Source of the DNA: Oscillospiraceae bacterium
GTDB lineage: Bacteria > Bacillota_A > Clostridia > Saccharofermentanales > Saccharofermentanaceae
NCBI GenBank assembly: GCA_902803365.1
Contig: CADCPU010000205.1
Span: 1-5,310 of the forward strand
Direction: 5' to 3'
DNA: 5,310 nt
Under the pieces are notes generated by a model. The model saw nothing but the letters and a program-made list of their open reading frames with translations, was not told the DNA's origin and made no database searches. The position numbers were made by a program, and so were the translations under genes. Below are positions 1-5,310 of this stretch, piece by piece. The number at the start of each line of letters is the position of its first letter. Position 1 is the first letter of the stretch.

Positions 1-530
1 ACTTCCATCGGAAAGATAACAGCAGAGAGCGGAACGCCGAATACGGACGAGAATGCAGCGGACATACCGCACATGATGAATATCGTCTTGTCCTTATCGT
101 TAAGCTTAAAGAGCTTGCTCATGGCTTCACCCATGGAGCCGCCGAACTGCAACGCAGCACCCTCACGACCGGACGAACCGCCGACAAGGTGCGTTAAGAT
201 AGTCGATATGATGATAAGAGGTGTTGTTCGAAGGTGGATCTGATTCTGGTTACGGATGGCTCCGAGGACGGCATTCGTACCGCTGTCCTGTTCCCTTTTG
301 GTAACCTTATAGAGGAAGACTGAGAGGACACCTGCAACAGGCATCAGATAGATGAGCCACGGATAAGCCTGACGAAGCTCCGTAGCCTTATTGATGCCCT
401 TTACCATAAGTACACCCACAAGACCTACCGCAACGCCTATGATGCATGCGAATATTATCCATTTGCAAAGGGCATAGAAGCTCTCGTACAAGCCTTTGCT
501 CTCTGCCTTAACTTTCTTCTTGAACGACAT
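1..530 (-). CDS. CLC-family chloride channel/antiporter, N-terminal part (cut by left edge)
   Basis: Start ATG at 530-528; 176 complete codons are visible and the reading frame runs open off the left edge, so roughly the first 40% of a CLC protein is present. CLC proteins are homodimeric membrane anion channels or anion/proton antiporters. Visible family marks: a first hydrophobic helix at residues ~21-43, a second at ~58-76, DSGTNAV at 82-88 (the GSGIP-like selectivity region, Ser83 aligning with the central serine), GSSGREGA at 118-125 with the gating glutamate Glu123, and FGVPLSAVIF at 164-173 followed by PMEV. Differences from the classical antiporter: GREGA instead of GREGP, TN instead of IP, and Val177 (GTN at the edge) where antiporters have the internal proton glutamate. 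A ribosome site GAAGGTG lies 5 nt before the ATG. It follows the ABC permease gene after 50 bp, possibly with its own promoter. The family is secure; ion (chloride or another halide) and mechanism are not. Confidence 0.9.
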   Translation of the reverse strand, partial: MSFKKKVKAESKGLYESFYALCKWIIFACIIGVAVGLVGVLMVKGINKATELRQAYPWLIYLMPVAGVLSVFLYKVTKREQDSGTNAVLGAIRNQNQIHLRTTPLIIISTILTHLVGGSSGREGAALQFGGSMGEAMSKLFKLNDKDKTIFIMCGMSAAFSSVFGVPLSAVIFPME

Positions 531-535
531 AACAA

Positions 536-542
536 CACCTTC
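536..542 (-). promoter_or_regulatory. Ribosome binding site of the CLC gene
   Basis: Read on the minus strand this is GAAGGTG, ending 5 nt before the ATG at 530. It is a modest Shine-Dalgarno match (AGGTG) and supports ATG 530 as the start; no better start with a ribosome site lies upstream in this frame before the permease stop codon. Confidence 0.6.
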
Positions 543-555
543 GCTGATATAGCAG

Positions 556-597
556 TTTGAACCACTATATTATAATGGGTTCAGTTCAAATTGAAAG
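556..597 (-). promoter_or_regulatory. Candidate promoter and overlapping dyad upstream of the CLC gene
   Basis: A perfect TATAAT (minus strand, 569-574) lies 38 nt before the CLC start codon. The -35 region is poor (CTTTCA at 592-597 with 17 nt spacing), so this is either a weak or an activated promoter. The -10 is nested between inverted repeats: TTTGAAC 556-562 with GTTCAAA 584-590, and TGAACC 558-563 with GGTTCA 578-583. The element overlaps the stop codon of the permease gene (583-581). It may be a promoter with an operator dyad. There is no T-run after it, so a terminator is unlikely. The short AT-rich match alone could be chance. Confidence 0.35.
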
Positions 598-2665
598 TGT
601 TTTTATCTCCTTTGACGATCTTTGCATAGGTACGGCTCGCGATCAAGCCGGCGAAAAGATAGACAATGATCGCAAAAAACGACGATGCAAGAACTGTCAT
701 GATATATTTGTCACCTGCTGCGGACGACTCGTACATCCTTATTACGCTCAGGATACATCTCTCACCGACGATGGTATTGACCGTCGCAACAAGTATCGGA
801 AGCACCAATGTTATCAATACCTGTATGAATACGACCCTGTTTATGATCTCGTCATCAAGACCGATATTTCTCATTATCCCGTAATTCTTAACGTCTTCAT
901 AACCGTCAAAGAGGTTTCTGTAATAAAGGAGCATGACCGTCATGATAATGAAGACCGCAAGGAACATAACGCACAGAACAAGAAGCGCCTTAAATGCCGT
1001 AAGGAAGTCTGTGGCCTCGCTATATACCTCTATAACAGCTTCGGGAGTCTCATTTTCCTCTACGTAAGTTGTGTATATCTCCTGCTGGATGGTGATAGGT
1101 ACATCGAGGGCATACATGGTCAATCCGGAATGCAGGAGCCTGTCCCTGTATTCCTCTTTGGAGATCTTCTCGCCCGGATATAATCCGCTAACGTAATCAT
1201 AAACATAATCAACATCCGGGCTTGAGACAGTATCAATATAATAATCAACTGTTTCTTCCGCAGTACCGGGATAGATCAGGATGATACCTGCTCCGATATA
1301 GTTGGAGAACATCGCTTCATCCTCTATCAGAACATAATCATATATCTCTCCATTGAGATCCATGATCGAATCAAATGCAGGCTTAAAATTCAGTCCGTCA
1401 CTGTCAACTGCCACAAGTCCAAACTGATGATCTGCAAGTGTTATCTCTTTTCCAAGGAGGTTCTCGGCAGAGCCCACATCCATAAGGATCGTCATATCAT
1501 AGATATTATAAAAATCATCTCCGATCACATAAGGACTCTGTTCGATCGTCTTCTGCTTGAGAGTTTTTCCGTAAACGCTGCACGGATACGATATGGACAG
1601 ATTGACCGGGTACGCAACAAAATCTTCAACGCCATAAGAGGCCATTTCCTGCTCGAAGCCCGCACTGTCGTCAGTTACGACAAAGCTCACCGGTGAAAGC
1701 TCTTCAAGGTATTCTCCCAAATATCCTGCAAAAACAAAGATACCTGTCATCGTAACGATGACAAGAGTCGACAATATGGAAACAAAGGCAAGGCCTACGC
1801 CGTTACGCCTCATACGATGGATCAGAGATGATATGTTTATGAAATTGAGCTTGTTATAGTAGAATTTCTTTTTCCGCTTAAGAAGAGTAAGGAATATGAC
1901 GCTTCCTGAAGAAAAGAGCAAGAAAGTAGCTGCCATAAGAAGGAGACATGCTATGGCAAATCTTGATACATAGCTGAAGATGTCCCAACCGGGAAAAGTA
2001 TAAGGCATCTGCAAAAGGATCTCATATGAAACAACAAGACACACGATCCCTATGATGGCGATAACGATATCTGACGTTCTGATACCTTCTCTGTCATATG
2101 TTGAAGTCATATCAGAGTATGCATCGCTCCTCCAAACCCTGAAGGCCTGTACCATAAAGACCATCAGACTGACAGCTGCAAATACCGCCGCAACGATGAT
2201 CATGGCATCAATACTCACGAAAAGACCGTAGTCGGTCGGTCCGTTCAGAAATTTCATGAGAATGAGCTGGATCATCTTATAAAATACAACGCCTCCGATA
2301 CAACTGCAGATAATGTCAGCGATCGCAAGAATGGAGTTTTCGAGAAAGATCATATAGAGAATATGCTTCTTCTCCATTCCGAGCACGCTCAATACACCGT
2401 ATTCTTTCCTCTTGTTCCTGGATATAAAGAAACTTAAGTAGAAAACAAAGATGATCGCAAGAACGGTAAAAACAATAGAACCGTACGAGATGATCGTCTC
2501 AAAGTCCACGCCGCCGTTCAGGTCGATTATTATGGGATCATTCGCCAACGCCATGACGAAGTATATTATCATTCCCATCAGAGAGCTCGAGAGGATATAG
2601 GGTATGTAGATGACCCTGTTCTTGCTGATCGAGTTCAGAGCCATCCGAAGATAGATCTTTCTCAT
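581..2665 (-). CDS. Bce-type ABC transporter permease (FtsX/MacB-like), 694 aa
   Basis: Membrane subunit of an ABC transporter of the BceB/VraG type, which removes or senses cell-envelope-targeting antimicrobial peptides and, in known systems, can also activate a partner histidine kinase. Hydrophobic segments appear at about 17-40, 60-82, 104-135, 152-174, 198-217, 233-262, 290-314, 557-582, 608-635 and 655-677: ten helices, with a ~240-residue hydrophilic extracellular domain (~317-556) between helices 7 and 8. This is the characteristic Bce arrangement. FtsX-like coupling segments are visible at 84-102 (KRKEYGVLSVLGMEKK) and 591-606 (DVKNYGIMRNIGLDDE). Length is close to the ~650 aa usual for BceB. 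The ATG overlaps the ATPase stop codon (ATGA), and GGAGG lies 6 nt upstream, so the two are co-translated partners. The extracellular domain is rich in Asp, Glu and Tyr, which would suit a cationic peptide ligand (inference). The actual substrate cannot be read from the sequence. Confidence 0.9.
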   Translation of the reverse strand: MRKIYLRMALNSISKNRVIYIPYILSSSLMGMIIYFVMALANDPIIIDLNGGVDFETIISYGSIVFTVLAIIFVFYLSFFISRNKRKEYGVLSVLGMEKKHILYMIFLENSILAIADIICSCIGGVVFYKMIQLILMKFLNGPTDYGLFVSIDAMIIVAAVFAAVSLMVFMVQAFRVWRSDAYSDMTSTYDREGIRTSDIVIAIIGIVCLVVSYEILLQMPYTFPGWDIFSYVSRFAIACLLLMAATFLLFSSGSVIFLTLLKRKKKFYYNKLNFINISSLIHRMRRNGVGLAFVSILSTLVIVTMTGIFVFAGYLGEYLEELSPVSFVVTDDSAGFEQEMASYGVEDFVAYPVNLSISYPCSVYGKTLKQKTIEQSPYVIGDDFYNIYDMTILMDVGSAENLLGKEITLADHQFGLVAVDSDGLNFKPAFDSIMDLNGEIYDYVLIEDEAMFSNYIGAGIILIYPGTAEETVDYYIDTVSSPDVDYVYDYVSGLYPGEKISKEEYRDRLLHSGLTMYALDVPITIQQEIYTTYVEENETPEAVIEVYSEATDFLTAFKALLVLCVMFLAVFIIMTVMLLYYRNLFDGYEDVKNYGIMRNIGLDDEIINRVVFIQVLITLVLPILVATVNTIVGERCILSVIRMYESSAAGDKYIMTVLASSFFAIIVYLFAGLIASRTYAKIVKGDKNTFNLN

Positions 2666-3423
2666 TTCTCGCCTCCGATGATGATCTGAAGCGAATCGGT
2701 TATCTTGTTATAGAATTCGCGGTTAGTCTGACTGCCCTTATAGATCTGGTGATAGACTTCACCGTCCTTGATAAAGAGAACGCGCGAAGCAAAGCTCGCA
2801 GCCTTGACTGAATGCGTTACCATACAGATCGATCTGGAATCCTTGATGTTAAGATCAACGAACATCTGCAGGAGCTCATCCGAGGATTTGGAATCGAGAG
2901 CACCTGTAGGCTCGTCAGCCAAAAGGAGCTTGGGCGAAGTTATGATCGCTCGGCAACACGCTGTCTTCTGCTTTTGACCGCCGGAGATCTCATAAGGATA
3001 TTTCTCGAGTATGTCACCGATACCCATAAGATTGGCCATGGGAAGCAGGATATCGTTCATCTTGGCATAACTCATGCCGCTTAATACAAGTGGCAGAAGG
3101 ATATTGTCACGGACAGTAAACGTATCAAGGAGATTATATTCCTGGAACACGAAGCCGAGCTCGGTACGTCTGAACCTTGCACGTTCTTTCTCCTTGATCG
3201 AACTTATCTTGCGTCCGTCAAGGATGACTTCTCCGGAAGTAGCGGGAACGAGAGCAGCAATTATGTTAAGGAGCGTCGTCTTACCTGAACCCGACTCTCC
3301 CATTATCGCGATGAACTCGCCTTTTTCCATACTGAAACTTACATTGGAAAGAGCAGTTACTTTACTGCCACCGTACTTTGTCGAATAGACCTTACTTATG
3401 TTCTTGACTTCCAGAAAAGGCAT
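2662..3423 (-). CDS. Bce-type ABC transporter ATP-binding protein, 253 aa
   Basis: Cytoplasmic ATPase that powers the permease encoded directly downstream; it belongs to the MacB/LolD/BceA group of ABC ATPases. All catalytic motifs are intact: Walker A GESGSGKTT at 42-50 (Lys48), Q-loop Gln94 in FVFQEYNLLD, ABC signature SGGQ at 147-150, Walker B LLLADE at 166-171 with catalytic Glu171, D-loop ALD at 175-177, and switch His204 in VTH. Length of ~253 aa is normal for BceA. The signature is followed by KQKTACCRAI, where relatives more often have QQR and AIARAI or similar; the Cys156-Cys157 pair is a mild oddity. The ATG at 3423 has AGGAGG 6 nt upstream. The promoter region carries a BceR-like operator, which supports membership of the peptide-resistance family over a generic lipoprotein or macrolide exporter. 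Confidence 0.93.
   Translation of the reverse strand: MPFLEVKNISKVYSTKYGGSKVTALSNVSFSMEKGEFIAIMGESGSGKTTLLNIIAALVPATSGEVILDGRKISSIKEKERARFRRTELGFVFQEYNLLDTFTVRDNILLPLVLSGMSYAKMNDILLPMANLMGIGDILEKYPYEISGGQKQKTACCRAIITSPKLLLADEPTGALDSKSSDELLQMFVDLNIKDSRSICMVTHSVKAASFASRVLFIKDGEVYHQIYKGSQTNREFYNKITDSLQIIIGGEK
2672..2676 (-). promoter_or_regulatory. Ribosome binding site of the permease gene
   Basis: Minus-strand GGAGG inside the last codons of the ATPase gene, 6 nt before the permease ATG at 2665. It fixes the start that gives the 4-nt ATGA overlap and implies translational coupling of the two transporter subunits. Confidence 0.75.
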
Positions 3424-3429
3424 GACCGT

Positions 3430-3435
3430 CCTCCT
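3430..3435 (-). promoter_or_regulatory. Ribosome binding site of the ATPase gene
   Basis: Perfect AGGAGG on the minus strand, 6 nt before the ATG at 3423. It decides the start and predicts strong translation of the transporter operon. Confidence 0.85.
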
Positions 3436-3451
3436 TCGTGATACAGATATG

Positions 3452-3460
3452 ATAATACCA
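3452..3460 (-). promoter_or_regulatory. Extended -10 promoter of the ABC transporter operon
   Basis: Minus strand reads TGGTATTAT: an extended -10 (TG, one base, then TATTAT, 5 of 6 to TATAAT). The 17-nt-spaced -35 position (CTATAT, 3475-3480) does not resemble TTGACA. Transcription would begin near 3445, giving a short leader of about 22 nt that contains the AGGAGG. A weak -35 with an upstream operator is the pattern of an activator-dependent promoter. Start point inferred, not measured. Confidence 0.5.
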
Positions 3461-3487
3461 AAAGAACGGCGATAATATAGTTTTCCA

Positions 3488-3492
3488 TTACA
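3488..3492. promoter_or_regulatory. Possible second BceR-type half-site (TTACA)
   Basis: TTACA recurs exactly 20 bp (about two helical turns) from the first TTACA of the full inverted repeat at 3508, on the promoter side. No TGTAA partner is present at the right spacing. Bce-type promoters can carry a secondary, degenerate site next to the main one, so this half-site is a candidate, but five bases in AT-rich DNA may be chance. Confidence 0.25.
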
Positions 3493-3536
3493 AAAAAGGC
3501 CCCTAGATTACATAAATGTAATTCGGGGACCTTTTG
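3492..3536 (-). terminator. Strong rho-independent hairpin after the hydrolase gene, near-symmetric on both strands
   Basis: The arms pair as AAAAGG/CCTTTT (3494-3499 with 3530-3535), CCCC/GGGG (3500-3503 with 3525-3528, bulged A3529) and ATTACA/TGTAAT (3507-3512 with 3517-3522), with a 4-nt TAAA loop. On the minus strand the stem ends GGGGCC followed by six Ts, a textbook terminator placed about 22 nt after the hydrolase stop codon. The plus strand also ends CCTTTT, but no plus-strand gene needs it. It separates the hydrolase transcript from the ABC transporter operon. Confidence 0.85.
3508..3521. promoter_or_regulatory. BceR-type response regulator operator, TTACA-N4-TGTAA
   Basis: The sequence TTACA TAAA TGTAA is an exact match to the inverted repeat TNACA-N4-TGTAA described for response regulators of Bce-like two-component systems. 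Its centre is about 70 bp upstream of the inferred start of the ABC transporter operon, a plausible activator position. The neighbouring transporter is of the very family such regulators control, which makes the match more meaningful than the motif alone. The same bases form the apical stem of the hydrolase terminator, so the palindrome could instead be only part of that hairpin. No bceRS-like genes are in the window. Confidence 0.6.
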
Positions 3537-3558
3537 TATCTTTATTGGTTAAGTTAAT

Positions 3559-4515
3559 TTATCCGACCCATTCGAAAACACCGTTAACGATATTCTCGAG
3601 GTTATCCTGATGGAGATAATGCTGACCCTGGAGGACAACGACCTTGCTCTTCTCAGTCTCGGTTATAACATCTCTGTGGAGCTGTTCCCACTCAGGCATC
3701 AGTTCCGTATTGGAAGATGCGACGAAGTTCAATACCGGAACAGTCTCAGGGAACTTCAGGTTCTTGACCTTACTGAGGTTACTGTCAATGCGATCCATCT
3801 CATCCTGCAATGTGCTGTTTCCAACTCTGTTGAGAGTAAGATATGTCATGATCTCATTCTCTTCATCAGTAAGACCCGGTTCCTTCATAGGAGACAGCTT
3901 ATAGATAAGTCTGTTAATACCGATGAAGTTCTTTGCCATCTCAAGATCGATCGCTACCTTATTAAGGAACGTAGAACCGATAACAGGTACAGGATCATAC
4001 TCATCCTGATGAGGGACAGAAGGATCGATTCCGATAAATCCGAGAACTGCATCAGGCTTCTGGTTAGCAAGATATACGGAATAGATACCGGCGATGGAGT
4101 GACCCATCAGATAATACTGATCCACACCGATCTGCTCGAGCAACGAGTTGATGTCTGAAGCAATGTGAGACACAGTCCTTTCATCTACAGTATCATCGGA
4201 AAAACCGTAACCGAACGGTTCGATCGTGATAACGCGATATCTGGCGGAAAGCGCCGAAGACAATTCCTTGAACTCAAGAACAGGAGATGTAGATCCAAGT
4301 CCCGGAAGAAGAACGATCGTCTTATCGTTATCTGCTCCCTTTACATCATAGACCATATATGAACCATTTACCAATATACGCTCTCCGTATGGTGGAGTGG
4401 GATATTTATCGAGTTCTTGACTGCACATATAATGATGCCAGCAAGTCGTGATGATCAAGGTTGCAAGCACGACAACAAGCAGCCATTGGAAAAAGGTCTT
4501 TATTGCTTTCTTCAT
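3559..4515 (-). CDS. Membrane-anchored alpha/beta hydrolase, 318 aa
   Basis: Serine hydrolase of the alpha/beta fold, held at the outer face of the membrane by an uncleaved N-terminal helix (residues ~8-26 after a KK start); the catalytic domain follows. Numbered from the ATG at 4515: oxyanion loop LPGLGS at 70-75, nucleophile elbow GHSIAG with Ser140, and catalytic His299 in GQHYLH. The acid is not obvious: after strand 7, where Asp is usual, the sequence is SSNTE (Glu271); Asp164 in GIDPS after strand 6 is the better candidate, as in some dehalogenase-like relatives. A TTG at 4524 would add three residues, but lies only 3 nt from AGGAG; the ATG has 12 nt. I prefer the ATG with limited certainty. 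No lipobox is seen at the Cys near residue 25. It has its own promoter and terminator, so it is a single-gene transcript between gltD and the transporter. Substrate unknown; a lipid or ester role is only a guess. Confidence 0.85.
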   Translation of the reverse strand: MKKAIKTFFQWLLVVVLATLIITTCWHHYMCSQELDKYPTPPYGERILVNGSYMVYDVKGADNDKTIVLLPGLGSTSPVLEFKELSSALSARYRVITIEPFGYGFSDDTVDERTVSHIASDINSLLEQIGVDQYYLMGHSIAGIYSVYLANQKPDAVLGFIGIDPSVPHQDEYDPVPVIGSTFLNKVAIDLEMAKNFIGINRLIYKLSPMKEPGLTDEENEIMTYLTLNRVGNSTLQDEMDRIDSNLSKVKNLKFPETVPVLNFVASSNTELMPEWEQLHRDVITETEKSKVVVLQGQHYLHQDNLENIVNGVFEWVG

Positions 4516-4527
4516 ATTACACAACTA

Positions 4528-4532
4528 CTCCT
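4528..4532 (-). promoter_or_regulatory. Ribosome binding site of the hydrolase gene, ambiguous start
   Basis: Minus-strand AGGAG. It lies 3 nt before a TTG (4524) and 12 nt before an ATG (4515); neither spacing is ideal. The ATG is favoured because it is the stronger start codon and begins a typical MKK signal-anchor. Confidence 0.6.
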
Positions 4533-4548
4533 AATTTTATATGCTCAA

Positions 4549-4577
4549 ATTATACTCTGTTAATTCGGCATTGTCAT
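4549..4577 (-). promoter_or_regulatory. Sigma-A-type promoter of the hydrolase gene
   Basis: Minus strand: -35 ATGACA (4572-4577, 5 of 6 to TTGACA), 17 nt spacer, -10 TATAAT (4549-4554, perfect). This is the best promoter in the window. Transcription would start near 4542, giving a leader of about 26 nt. It lies in the short gap after the gltD stop codon, so the hydrolase need not depend on read-through from gltD; no convincing terminator separates them. Confidence 0.75.
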
Positions 4578-4596
4578 TAAAAGGTTGTTTATTATA

Positions 4597-5310
4597 TCAA
4601 AGAACCGTGTTATTTTTTCTTAAATAGCTGTCACAAGCTGCAGCAGCTCCACGTCCCTCAGCAAGCGCCCAGACCACTAATGACTGACCTCTTCGCATAT
4701 CTCCGGCCGTAAAGATCTTCTCTTTGTTAGTTGTAAACTTTCCGAATTCAGCCTTAACATTTGATCTTTGGTCTCTTTCGATTTTCAATTCGTCGAGGAT
4801 AAGGTCTTCAGGACCCAAGAAACCCATAGCGAGGATAACAAGATCTGCCTTGATGGTCTTTCTCGTTCCTTCGATCGGAACAGGACGACCGTTCTCCCAG
4901 GATACCTGAGTTACGATGAGTTCCTTTACCCTGCCCTTATCGTCACCTACGAACTTCTCGGTGGACATGAAGTACTGTCTCGGATCAGCACCGAATACAG
5001 CCTCTGCTTCCTCCTGACCGTAGTCGTTCTTCTTAACGAACGGATACTCAGGCCAAGGGTTGTTCTCGCCTCTTGTCTCAGGCAGAGGGCCCGTGATCTC
5101 GAGCTGTGTTACGCTGAGCGCGCCCTGGCGTACTGCTGTTGCGACACAGTCCGTACCCGTATCACCGCCGCCGATGATAACGACATTCTTGCCTTCTGCG
5201 GAGATCTTAAGATCAGGTGCCGCACCTGACTTGTCAAAGTGATCTGCTGCAAAGAGAGCCTTCGTGTTTGTTCTCAAGTAATCTACTGCAAAGTGGATGC
5301 CGCTCAAGTC
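4597..5310 (-). CDS. gltD: Glutamate synthase (NADPH) small subunit, C-terminal half (cut by right edge)
   Basis: The frame is open to the right edge; 237 residues are visible of a protein usually ~480-490 aa, so the N-terminal iron-sulfur and first FAD/NADPH part lies outside. The TTG at 5307 is an internal Leu in DLSGIHFA, not a start. GltD takes electrons from NADPH through FAD and iron-sulfur centres to the large subunit, which turns glutamine and 2-oxoglutarate into two glutamates in the cytoplasm. Visible marks, numbered from the edge: GIHFAVDYLRTNTK at 4-17, a pyridine-nucleotide Rossmann motif VVIIGGGDTGTDC at 43-55, the family segment PETRGENNPWPEYP at 77-90, LVILAMGFLGPE at 157-168, and the C-terminal FAD-binding AGDMRRGQSLVVWALAEGR at 202-220. 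The last segment points to true GltD more than other members of the family, though a stand-alone paralogue cannot be excluded without the upstream gene. Ends at TGA 4599-4597. Confidence 0.92.
   Translation of the reverse strand, partial: DLSGIHFAVDYLRTNTKALFAADHFDKSGAAPDLKISAEGKNVVIIGGGDTGTDCVATAVRQGALSVTQLEITGPLPETRGENNPWPEYPFVKKNDYGQEEAEAVFGADPRQYFMSTEKFVGDDKGRVKELIVTQVSWENGRPVPIEGTRKTIKADLVILAMGFLGPEDLILDELKIERDQRSNVKAEFGKFTTNKEKIFTAGDMRRGQSLVVWALAEGRGAAAACDSYLRKNNTVL

Noticed and set aside
531..600. Possible fluoride riboswitch before the CLC gene
   Set aside because: The location and possible pseudoknot prompted a check, but the leader lacks the GAUGG and GCUGAUGGC-like conserved segments, so there is no positive support.
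557..1183. Plus-strand open frame of 208 codons, and similar plus-strand frames at 3610-4158 and 4768-5229
   Set aside because: They lie opposite well-supported minus-strand genes, have low-complexity or unlikely protein composition, no recognisable family and no convincing ribosome site.
3492..3540. Hairpin as an attenuator or riboswitch expression platform in the leader of the ABC operon
   Set aside because: The inferred transporter promoter lies downstream of the hairpin, so the hairpin would not be in its leader; its position right after the hydrolase stop fits a plain terminator.
4420..4515. Lipoprotein signal in the hydrolase
   Set aside because: The Cys after the hydrophobic helix is preceded by IITT, which does not fit the lipobox [LVI][AS][GA]C, so a plain membrane anchor is more likely.
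4555..4596. Terminator after gltD
   Set aside because: Only a weak TTAAT/ATTAA pairing is present, without a GC stem or T-run; it overlaps the hydrolase promoter instead.
5305..5307. Apparent TTG start of the gltD-like frame
   Set aside because: The codon is the Leu of the conserved DLSGIHFA segment and the frame continues to the right edge; the gene simply runs out of the window.

Overview
The window is about 5.3 kb with every supported gene on the minus strand. Moderate base composition, strong AGGAGG-type ribosome sites and the gene families suggest a Gram-positive anaerobe of the Clostridia (Lachnospiraceae-like). That assignment is an inference from style; no rRNA or marker gene is present to confirm it.

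In the direction of transcription (right to left) the layout is as follows. First comes the C-terminal half of a glutamate synthase small subunit (gltD), cut by the right edge. Next is a membrane-anchored alpha/beta hydrolase with its own near-consensus promoter (ATGACA, 17 nt, TATAAT), ending in a strong hairpin terminator. Then follows a two-gene ABC transporter operon of the Bce type, the bacitracin/antimicrobial-peptide resistance and sensing family: an ATPase, then a ten-helix FtsX-like permease with a large extracellular domain, sharing an ATGA stop/start overlap. Last is the N-terminal third of a CLC-family chloride channel/antiporter, cut by the left edge.

The most interesting signal lies between the hydrolase and the ABC operon. 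The apical stem of the hydrolase terminator is TTACA-N4-TGTAA, an exact match to the operator recognised by BceR-type response regulators. It sits about 70 bp upstream of the inferred transcription start of the Bce-type operon, whose promoter has a good extended -10 and no convincing -35, as expected of an activator-dependent promoter. One stretch of DNA thus seems to be both a terminator for the upstream gene and the activator site for the downstream operon. No BceRS two-component pair lies in the window, so the regulator would have to be encoded elsewhere.

The CLC fragment departs from the textbook antiporter: its GSGIP-like motif reads DSGTN, GREGP reads GREGA, and the residue aligned with the internal proton glutamate is valine. 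Intergenic gaps are all short (50 to 135 bp) and are covered by the regulatory features listed. I see no RNA gene, mobile element or CRISPR array.
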